In this document: positions 5,523 to 10,285 of the stretch, one piece after another
How positions within the stretch are numbered: position 1 is the first letter of the stretch
How the letters are laid out: every line of letters begins with the position of its first letter
DNA from: an uncultured Novosphingobium sp.
Lineage (GTDB): Bacteria > Pseudomonadota > Alphaproteobacteria > Sphingomonadales > Sphingomonadaceae
Direction: 5' to 3'
Length of the DNA: 10,285 nucleotides
Assembly: GCA_946886365.1 (NCBI GenBank)
Contig: CAMPIM010000119.1
Location: 1-10,285 of the forward strand
Notes under the pieces: model-generated
Told to the model about the DNA's origin: nothing
The model's input: only the letters and a program-made list of their open reading frames with translations
The model's database searches: none
Translations under genes and position numbers: made by a program

Positions 5523-5855
5523 ATGTCCTCAGAGCGGTCCGGCGGGAAGCTGGCGCTTGAGGTGGTGACCGATCCGGATCGCTCGTGCTTTGCGGAAATG
5601 CACTCGACCGCTAAACCCACGGGCAGGATGACAAATGCGATTCTCCATTCTGTGAAACGGCAGGTGACACGGCTCGCACCGGTGCACGCGTGCGGCGTAT
5701 GCCTGACCGAACGGCTCGCCGATATCGACGCATCCGCCGTCGCCATCGCGCTCAACGAGCTGGCGGTTATGCGCGGATTTGGCTGGACGCAGGCCATGTG
5801 CGGCCTGTGCGGCGAAGCGCGGCAGGTTATCGGCAAGCGCGTCAACGGCGCCTGA
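5523..5855 (+). CDS. Hypothetical protein with two CxxC motifs, 110 residues
   Basis: An unrecognised small protein. The frame begins at 5475, but the ATG at 5523 is preferred because GGGAG lies about nine bases before it; the 16 residues gained by the earlier start look like untranslated leader. Residues 57-60 (CGVC) and 93-96 (CGLC) form a CxxC-x32-CxxC pattern that could hold one zinc or make disulfides. Between them is a helix-like segment (ERLADIDASAVAIALNEL, 63-80). One further cysteine is at 22. The N-terminal half is polar with KRQVTRLAP before the first pair. No signal peptide or membrane segment is seen. The opposite strand carries a longer Arg-rich frame that looks like a shadow. 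The gene converges on the 154-residue gene across a GC-rich hairpin. A DNA- or RNA-binding zinc ribbon is a guess from the cysteine spacing only. Confidence 0.6.
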   Translation: MSSERSGGKLALEVVTDPDRSCFAEMHSTAKPTGRMTNAILHSVKRQVTRLAPVHACGVCLTERLADIDASAVAIALNELAVMRGFGWTQAMCGLCGEARQVIGKRVNGA

Positions 5856-5964
5856 TCCAGCTTAGCGTGACAGCGCGCGCATTTGCCAGATTCCGAGCAG
5901 GAGGCAGGCAATGCCGACTGCGCCAGGTACGCGATCTCCCGCCCGATGGGGAGCGCCAAATGAT

Positions 5965-6002
5965 GCCCGCGCGCCGACGCCGGGACGGCGTGGCGCGCGG
6001 GC
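5965..6002. terminator. GC-rich hairpin between convergent genes
   Basis: An 11-bp perfect stem (GCCCGCGCGCC with its complement) is extended by five more pairs (ACGCC/GGCGT) past a bulged G, closing on a five-base loop. It lies between the stops at 5855 (plus) and 6007 (minus). Neither side has a good U-tract (minus: ATCATTT; plus: AAAATTAT), so termination is likely from position but not proven. Confidence 0.45.
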
Positions 6003-6006
6003 AAAA

Positions 6007-6471
6007 TTATACTGCGCTGACGGCTCTGTCGGCGACGATCAGGAGCGGCGGGACGGTAAAATCCGCCGCGTCGAAATGCGCGAGCACGCCCTCGATACTG
6101 CCGAGCCGTTCGACGGTGCAGCGCCCGATCAGGATATAATCGTCCTCGTCGGCGGCATAGCCATAGGGTTCGCCTGCGCCTGAAAATACCATGCGCTCCG
6201 CGCCCCACTGCCCGGCATAAGCGCCGGACCAGCGCGCGAACGGCAGGCCATGTTCGACGCAGAACGATTCCAGTGGCTCGAACCGTCCCCAAGCGACCTC
6301 ATGCGCCATCAGGCGTAAGGGTTCGTCGGTCGGAAGTTGATCGGCAGAGAACGGCTCGCCGTCCCATTCGGTGGACAACCCCTCGAATGCGATCCGATCG
6401 AGCAGTTCGGGGAGCAGGGCGGCAGGCAGATCGCCGCCAATGGTGATGGACGCAGACACGCGGTCGGCCAT
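6007..6471 (-). CDS. Hypothetical protein, 154 residues, acidic
   Basis: A soluble acidic protein that I do not recognise. ATG 6471 has a good SD (AAGGAG) seven bases upstream. The N-terminus reads as a strand-helix unit (SASITIGGDLPAALLPELLDRI, residues 6-27), resembling a small alpha/beta sandwich. An aromatic, Gly-rich middle follows (FARWSGAYAGQWGAERMVFSG, about 78-98), and a strand-helix-strand end (YILIGRCTVERL, then PPLLIVADRA). No signal peptide, membrane segment or catalytic motif is evident. It is the last gene of the minus-strand cluster that begins with ardC, 72 bases downstream of the 66-residue gene, with a strong GC hairpin in its leader. Context suggests an accessory function tied to the ParB-like/ArdC module, but no role can be assigned. 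Confidence 0.75.
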   Translation of the reverse strand: MADRVSASITIGGDLPAALLPELLDRIAFEGLSTEWDGEPFSADQLPTDEPLRLMAHEVAWGRFEPLESFCVEHGLPFARWSGAYAGQWGAERMVFSGAGEPYGYAADEDDYILIGRCTVERLGSIEGVLAHFDAADFTVPPLLIVADRAVSAV

Positions 6472-6491
6472 GATGTTTCTCCTTGGGTTTC

Positions 6492-6537
6492 CCGCGCCGC
6501 GAAGGCCCGTCGGGCCGAGCGGCGCGGCCGATTTTTT
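6492..6537 (+). terminator. Terminator-shaped element facing the plus strand
   Basis: CCGCGCCGC (6492-6500) pairs perfectly with GCGGCGCGG (6519-6527), with an inner GGCCC/GGGCC stem. On the plus strand it is followed by CCGA and then six T residues (6532-6537). It lies in the leader of the minus-strand 154-residue gene, so as a terminator it would stop plus-strand, antisense transcription. On the minus strand no U-tract follows, and it would be a stable leader hairpin. Confidence 0.45.
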
Positions 6538-6543
6538 GGGGGT

Positions 6544-6744
6544 TCAGCGGCGGCGCTGGTGGATCGGGACCGAGCGCCAGAAGATGCGGCATTCGGTGAT
6601 CCGGCAAGGCCTATCGAGCAAAGCCGCCTTTGCGCGGGCGCGCTCGAATGAGCGATAGACGCCATATTCGGACCAGATGCTGCTATGGCCTTGGCAGTGC
6701 GGATATTGCTGTTCGAGCCGGTAGCTCGGACGTTCGGGAGCCAT
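6544..6744 (-). CDS. Small basic hypothetical protein, 66 residues
   Basis: A short protein I do not recognise. It is supported by a strong SD (AGGAGG, five bases before ATG 6744) and by its position in a same-strand run of genes between the ParB-like and 154-residue genes. It is rich in Arg, Ser and aromatic residues (SYRLEQQYPHCQGHSSIWSE, then YGVYRSFERARAKAALL), has three cysteines (17, 47 and 53) and ends in a basic tail (VPIHQRRR). No membrane segment or known motif is seen. Its base composition agrees with its neighbours. It probably shares a transcript with the ParB-like gene; a hairpin lies in the gap between them. Confidence 0.6.
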   Translation of the reverse strand: MAPERPSYRLEQQYPHCQGHSSIWSEYGVYRSFERARAKAALLDRPCRITECRIFWRSVPIHQRRR

Positions 6745-6762
6745 GATGCCCTCCTGTGAAAT

Positions 6763-6788
6763 GGGGATGGCGGCGAACCGCCATCCCC
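6763..6788 (-). terminator. Hairpin just after the ParB-like gene
   Basis: A perfect 11-bp stem (GGGGATGGCGG with its complement) closes on a tetraloop, eight bases past the stop of the ParB-like gene and 18 bases before the ATG of the 66-residue gene. On the minus strand it is followed by ATTTCAC, a poor U-tract. It may terminate part of the transcription or protect the upstream message from decay, setting different levels for the two genes. Confidence 0.5.
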
Positions 6789-6795
6789 TTGGGAG

Positions 6796-8619
6796 TCACG
6801 CCGCAAGCGGCTGCGGATCAGGTTCGAGCGCAGGCGCGGGGAGCGCCAGCACATTGCCTGAAGTATTTGGGCCCGGATCGGCGGGATCGGGTTGCTCGCT
6901 CACCCGCGCCGCCGCCATCGATGCGGCTTTGGCCAGCGTGCCGACGCCGCCGCGCGTCGTGTAGGCGGACGGCGGGAACACCATCCATTTGGGCACCCAG
7001 CCGGTCACCTTGGCGCGGCCATCGACACCGTCGAGGTGATTGCGGACGATGGTCTTCAAGGTCTTCGATTTCTCGCCTGCATTGGCATTGGCGATGGTCG
7101 GCCCCGCCACATCCGCGACGATATGGGTCAGCACCTCGCGGTCACGGATCAATTCGAAGAAGGCATCATCGGCCTGCCAGTAACGAGCCATATCGACGCC
7201 GATTTCCTGCCCCACCGCCTCGACGGCGGCGCTGCCAGCGGCAAGGGTTTCTCCGATCACGATGGCGATCACGTCCATCACCGCCCGGTCTGGCAAGTCG
7301 AGCAAGCGCAGGAACACGCCGACGAGGCCGTAATAGTCGCCATTGCCGCCAGTGACGGTCGGTTCCTCTGCCGAAAAGTCCAGAAGCCCAAGCACCGCGC
7401 GGCGCTTTTCGTCGAAATCGGCCTCGCCCTTGCACGTTTCGACGGACTCGCGGATGCCCTCGTTGCGCGTCGTCTGCGGCTCGGACTTGACCGTCCACAA
7501 GTGCGATCCGACGATGGCATGGGCGACCATCAACCGCAGCGCGACCTTGGGATGGCGGGTCAGTGCCGCGCGCACGGCGGCGTGGCGATGGAGGTCGATA
7601 TAGGTTTGGCAAGTGCCGGTGACTTCGGGGCGTGGCGGCTTATGGCCAGTATTGAGGGGTTCGCCCTTCTCGATCCGGCGGGCTTCCTTGCGCGTCACAT
7701 AGCCTTCGTGGAAGCTCACCTCACCATTGGCGCGCACGTCGATATAGATGCGCCCGCCCTTGCGCTTGGGGGCTTTCTCATATTCCCATGTCGAGAAATG
7801 CTCGCCCGCTGGCACGATCACGACATCGGACCAACCGGCGTCGAGATAATCGTCGCGGCGGACCTCGATCGCGTCATTCTGCGCCGTCCAGAACGCATCG
7901 GCGTCGGCGAAATACTTGTCCTCGCCGAACAGGTCGGCGACGATCCCCTTCATGCCTTCCGTGTCGAACAGGGCATGTCTGACCGGGATCGACTGGCCGC
8001 CGAACAGCCATGCCTTGAGCTGATGGCCGGTGGGCACATAGGCGTCCTCATCGTCATAGAGCGCCAGCCACGCGCGTTGCTGCGCCTTGCTCGCCATCGT
8101 CAGATGGCGGACGGTCGCGGCGTCGATCTTCTCAGCCCGGTAGAGGTCGCGGATGCGCGGCATGAGATTGCCGAGCGCCAGTACCCGGCGTACCATCATG
8201 TCGGGCAGGCCGAAGGTCGCGGATATGTCGGCGACATCGCGGCCTTCCTTCACCAGCCGCGTGAAGGTTTGCCACCGGGTCACCTCGTCGGGATCGAGCC
8301 GCGCGACATTCTCGATCAGCGAGGCTTCGATGGCGTCGGCATCGTCACTTTCCCCCAAGATTGCGCAGGGCATCGGGTCCACGTCTTGTCCTGCCTCACG
8401 GCGCTCTTCGGCGACGATGCGCGCAGCGGTGAAGCGCCGCGCGCCCGCGACGATCTCATAGGCGTCGGGCGCACAGTTCGGGCGGACCAAGACCGGCACG
8501 ATGACGCCGCGCTTGCGCACGGTCGGCAATATGTCGGACACGTCCGGGGCCTTTTTGGCATAGCGCATATTGGCCTTGCTGATCGACAGCTTGCCAAGGT
8601 CGATAAATTGCAGTTCCAT
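6796..8619 (-). CDS. ParB/RepB/Spo0J-family protein with long C-terminal extension
   Basis: A 607-residue protein with an N-terminal ParB module. The ParB box AGARRF is at 59-63 within YEIVAGARRFTAARIV, ENVARLDP is at 103-110, and a KorB-like helix-turn-helix lies at about 128-147 (DVADISATFGLPDMMVRRVL). ParB proteins bind palindromic sites for plasmid partition or gene control, and the AGARRF box belongs to the nucleotide-binding (CTPase) fold. Typical ParB proteins are about 280-350 residues; here about 400 further residues follow, with no recognised domain, and the tail is Pro/Ala-rich. The frame is open to 8829, but ATG 8619 is chosen for its AGGAG eight bases upstream and because the ParB domain begins at once (MELQFIDLGKLSIS). 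No parA gene is adjacent. A perfect 25-bp palindrome about 90 bases upstream is a candidate binding site. Confidence 0.92.
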   Translation of the reverse strand: MELQFIDLGKLSISKANMRYAKKAPDVSDILPTVRKRGVIVPVLVRPNCAPDAYEIVAGARRFTAARIVAEERREAGQDVDPMPCAILGESDDADAIEASLIENVARLDPDEVTRWQTFTRLVKEGRDVADISATFGLPDMMVRRVLALGNLMPRIRDLYRAEKIDAATVRHLTMASKAQQRAWLALYDDEDAYVPTGHQLKAWLFGGQSIPVRHALFDTEGMKGIVADLFGEDKYFADADAFWTAQNDAIEVRRDDYLDAGWSDVVIVPAGEHFSTWEYEKAPKRKGGRIYIDVRANGEVSFHEGYVTRKEARRIEKGEPLNTGHKPPRPEVTGTCQTYIDLHRHAAVRAALTRHPKVALRLMVAHAIVGSHLWTVKSEPQTTRNEGIRESVETCKGEADFDEKRRAVLGLLDFSAEEPTVTGGNGDYYGLVGVFLRLLDLPDRAVMDVIAIVIGETLAAGSAAVEAVGQEIGVDMARYWQADDAFFELIRDREVLTHIVADVAGPTIANANAGEKSKTLKTIVRNHLDGVDGRAKVTGWVPKWMVFPPSAYTTRGGVGTLAKAASMAAARVSEQPDPADPGPNTSGNVLALPAPALEPDPQPLAA

Positions 8620-8741
8620 CACACATGCTCCTAAAGAGCGCCGGTCCGTGTTTCTTGGTTGGAGTGCGGACCGGCTTTGATCGGCGGGAAACGCCCGCCT
8701 GCGCTGGGTCCCCATCAAAGTAATACTTTGATGGGAAACCC
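8620..8741. other. Leader region of the ParB-like gene with three inverted repeats
   Basis: Between the DUF2958 stop and the ParB-like start lie three elements: GCCGGTCCG/CGGACCGGC arms (8640-8648 and 8667-8675), a GGCGGG-AAACG-CCCGCC hairpin (8683-8699), and the 25-bp palindrome (8711-8735). A half copy of the palindrome, CTTTGATCGG, occurs at 8675-8684. No clear promoter could be selected by eye. Confidence 0.5.
8711..8735. promoter_or_regulatory. 25-bp perfect palindrome, candidate ParB-like or repressor site
   Basis: Arms CCCATCAAAGTA and TACTTTGATGGG flank a single central base. The dyad is AT-rich in its core against a GC-rich background. It lies six bases past the DUF2958 stop and about 90 bases before the ParB-like start. 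There is no U-tract on either strand, so an intrinsic terminator is unlikely. Length and place suit a parS-like or operator site. It does not match the chromosomal parS consensus. Confidence 0.45.
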
Positions 8742-9152
8742 TCATCCGTCTGCTGACGGAAGCTGGTTCGCTGCGGCGCGGCGCAGCAAGGTTTGTGCCC
8801 AGAGGATCGAACCCGCGCGGCGCGACCATTCGGCCCAGACCGACAGCGGCTGGTTCGTCTCGAACGCTATGTCGCGCTCGATCCCCATGCCAAACGGCAG
8901 GTGGACGCTGGCGATTTCCGAGAGGCTGAACACGCCCAATTCGGGCGTGCCGAAGCCCAGATCGGCCAAGCCGAAACAGGTGTCGTCATCGGAAAACAAC
9001 TCGGTGGCGAGCCACGTAGCCGCGCCCAGCGGATTGAAGAATTTGACCACGGGCACGGGGTCCGGCTCGGGCTTCCCGTCGCGCACGGCGGCGCGCCGAT
9101 TGATGTCGTTGGCGCGCAGCGCGAAACGCAGTTCGGGGGTCAGGAGGATCAT
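8742..9152 (-). CDS. DUF2958 family protein
   Basis: A 136-residue protein of the DUF2958 family, common on conjugative elements beside antirestriction and partition genes; its function is not established. The family start MILLTPELRFALRAN (1-15) is followed by PVVKFFNPLGAATWLATEL, the DDDTCFGLADLGFGTPELG core and SLSEIASVHLPFGMGIERD. A GTG four codons earlier is possible, but the ATG at 9152 is preferred because it overlaps the stop of the ardC-like gene (ATGA), implying translational coupling, and matches the family start. The C-terminus (about 112-136, AEWSRRAGSILWAQTLLRRAA) is basic and helical. Confidence 0.9.
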   Translation of the reverse strand: MILLTPELRFALRANDINRRAAVRDGKPEPDPVPVVKFFNPLGAATWLATELFSDDDTCFGLADLGFGTPELGVFSLSEIASVHLPFGMGIERDIAFETNQPLSVWAEWSRRAGSILWAQTLLRRAAANQLPSADG

Positions 9153-10132
9153 GCCGCTGACCACAGCCGCGCGTCTGCGGTCAGCCTCCCGCCCTCGGCC
9201 AGCGCCTCGACGTGGCGCGACAGCAGCCAGTCGGCGGCTTTGGTCGCGGCGCTGGCAGCACGGAAGATCGCGCGATTATCCTCGCGCAAAACGGCCAGCC
9301 ATGATGCGATATAGTCCGAATGCCGCACGGTCGGCACGATGCCGAGCGCCGCGCAGAGGAACGCCGATCCCATTTCGGCGATCAATTCTTCCCGTGCATA
9401 GTCTTTGCTGCCGAACGCATTGGTCAGGTTGCGATTTAGCCGCGAGGCATGGCCGCTGGCGTGACAAAGCTCGTGCAGCGCCGTCCGGTAGAAATTGATC
9501 TGATCGAAAAAGGCCGGTTGCGGCGGCACCTGCACATAATCGGCGCTCGGCACATAATAGGCCTGTGATCCCCCGATGCGGAAATCGACACCGGATGCGG
9601 CGATCACATGTTCGGCGAGGGGCACGATCTCGCGTTCGGGCAAAGGTTCGGGATCGGGCGCGAGACCGGAACGCAAGCCTTCGCATTGCGTGAGGTTGAA
9701 AACGGTAAAGCGTTTGAGGAACGGAACGCTCTTGGCATCATCGCCCTTTTCGGAAGCGCGCTGCTTCTCAACTTCCGGGATGAAGCGGTCGGCATAGACC
9801 ACAGTGACGCCACGCTCGCCCTTGCGGACGCACCCACCGGCATCGCGGGCCTGTTTGAAGGTAAGCCAGCCCTGCGAGGCATAGCCATGCTCGAACAAGG
9901 CTCCCCACAGGATCAGCACATTGACACCGGAATAATTGCGCCCGGTGACCGCGTTGCGTGGCAGGCCGGGAGCGGCGCTGCCGACTTTGCCCCAAGGCTG
10001 AACCCAAGGGATGCGGCCCCCTTCCAGTTCGGCGATGATCTTGGCGGTCACCTCATCATAGAGATTGGCGCGGGCCGTTTCGGGCTGATCCCCAGCCTCT
10101 CCACAGGCGCGACGCTTGAACTTCTGGCGCAT
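9149..10132 (-). CDS. ardC: ArdC-like antirestriction protein (zincin-type)
   Basis: A 327-residue protein combining an N-terminal ArdC/TraC-like single-strand DNA-binding domain (about 21-150, with ANLYDEVTAKIIAELEGG, PWVQPW and SGVNVLILWG) with a C-terminal zinc-metallopeptidase-like domain. The metal motif HELCHASGH is at 220-228 (His220, Glu221, His224), and a downstream EELIAEMGSAFLC (248-260) would supply the third ligand. Proteins of this family bind single-stranded DNA and are thought to protect incoming conjugative DNA from restriction enzymes. The ATG at 10132 has GAGG six bases upstream. It is the first visible gene of the minus-strand cluster and overlaps DUF2958 by four bases. 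Length is normal for the family (about 290-330). Confidence 0.9.
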   Translation of the reverse strand: MRQKFKRRACGEAGDQPETARANLYDEVTAKIIAELEGGRIPWVQPWGKVGSAAPGLPRNAVTGRNYSGVNVLILWGALFEHGYASQGWLTFKQARDAGGCVRKGERGVTVVYADRFIPEVEKQRASEKGDDAKSVPFLKRFTVFNLTQCEGLRSGLAPDPEPLPEREIVPLAEHVIAASGVDFRIGGSQAYYVPSADYVQVPPQPAFFDQINFYRTALHELCHASGHASRLNRNLTNAFGSKDYAREELIAEMGSAFLCAALGIVPTVRHSDYIASWLAVLREDNRAIFRAASAATKAADWLLSRHVEALAEGGRLTADARLWSAA

Positions 10133-10285
10133 GGTTCACCTCGCAAAACCACCCAAAAACCGCATGGCCTCCCCGGAAAGCGGGGGTGGGCGGCGAGATG
10201 CGACCCATCGGGCGCGGCCAGGGAGGCGGCCCGCACCTGCAAGGCCGCAGCGGCAGCGGAGGATGCAACGCAAGGCGGCTATTTT
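10133..10285. other. Upstream region of the ardC-like gene
   Basis: Non-coding to the window edge. It holds the SD of the ardC-like gene, a short CCCCG-GAAAG-CGGGG stem (about 10173-10190) and a GC-rich, repetitive stretch. A promoter for the cluster is expected here, but none is clear. Confidence 0.4.

Noticed and set aside
5911..6183. Plus-strand 90-codon frame with a good AGGAGG upstream
   Set aside because: The SD-like match is real, but the product is low-complexity, runs through the hairpin at 5965-6002 and overlaps the 154-residue gene antisense. The SD is probably chance.
5435..6292. 285-codon minus-strand frame spanning the 110- and 154-residue genes
   Set aside because: Extremely Arg-rich, out of frame with the 154-residue gene and opposite the 110-residue gene; no SD. 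It would require discarding two better-supported genes.
6892..8634. Long 580-codon open frame on the plus strand opposite the ParB-like gene
   Set aside because: It is fully antisense to a gene with clear ParB motifs, has the His/Arg/Gly-rich look of complementary-strand translation in GC-rich DNA, and lacks a credible start signal.
8711..8735. Palindrome as an intrinsic terminator of the ardC-DUF2958 transcript
   Set aside because: No U-tract follows on the minus strand (GGACCC), and the stem is AT-rich in the core; a binding site fits better, although a weak mRNA-end role cannot be excluded.
8620..8829. N-terminal extension of the ParB-like protein by 70 residues
   Set aside because: It overlaps the DUF2958 gene and the palindromes, while an SD sits correctly before the ATG at 8619 and the ParB domain begins there.
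1..10285. tRNA or rRNA genes and transposase genes
   Set aside because: No cloverleaf, rRNA-like stretch, DDE transposase or integrase motif was recognised in reading either strand.

Overview
The window is high-GC DNA that looks alphaproteobacterial, most likely from a sphingomonad. The main reason is the accessory-gene set: a DUF3363 relaxase, DUF736, a large ParB-like protein, DUF2958 and an ArdC-type antirestriction protein. This set recurs on plasmids and integrative conjugative elements (ICEs) of sphingomonads and other alphaproteobacteria. The host assignment is inference from gene content and base composition, not from a marker gene.

Layout. Positions 1-1144 hold three minus-strand genes of ordinary chromosomal type: the N-terminal part of a SulP-family anion transporter (runs off the left edge), a DUF167 protein, and a PhnA/YjdM-like protein. 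The last two overlap by one base. From 1224 upward the content is mobile-element-like. A DUF3363 relaxase (1224-3209, minus) is preceded by a long leader with repeats and hairpins. A 49-residue minus-strand gene (3575-3724) follows, with a clear intrinsic terminator (3512-3556) and a ribosome-binding site buried in a hairpin. Positions 3725-4079 are an unusually structured non-coding region. A plus-strand gene of unknown function (4080-4748) converges on a DUF736 gene (4793-5113, minus) across a perfect hairpin. A 409-bp gap separates that gene from a plus-strand gene for a 110-residue protein with two CxxC motifs (5523-5855). From 6007 to 10132 a minus-strand cluster reads ardC-like, DUF2958, ParB-like, a 66-residue protein and a 154-residue protein.

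How the parts may work together. The relaxase would nick and lead the element's DNA during conjugation. The ArdC-like protein would protect incoming single-stranded DNA from restriction. The ParB-like protein may bind palindromic DNA for maintenance or regulation; a 25-bp palindrome lies just upstream of its gene. No ParA, integrase, replication gene, coupling protein or mating-pore gene is visible, so any transfer apparatus lies outside the window or is supplied in trans.

The most unusual signal is 3732-3941, where a 28-bp imperfect stem encloses two hairpins and is followed by further palindromes. Its three wobble pairs favour folding of a plus-strand RNA. An origin of transfer is the main alternative.
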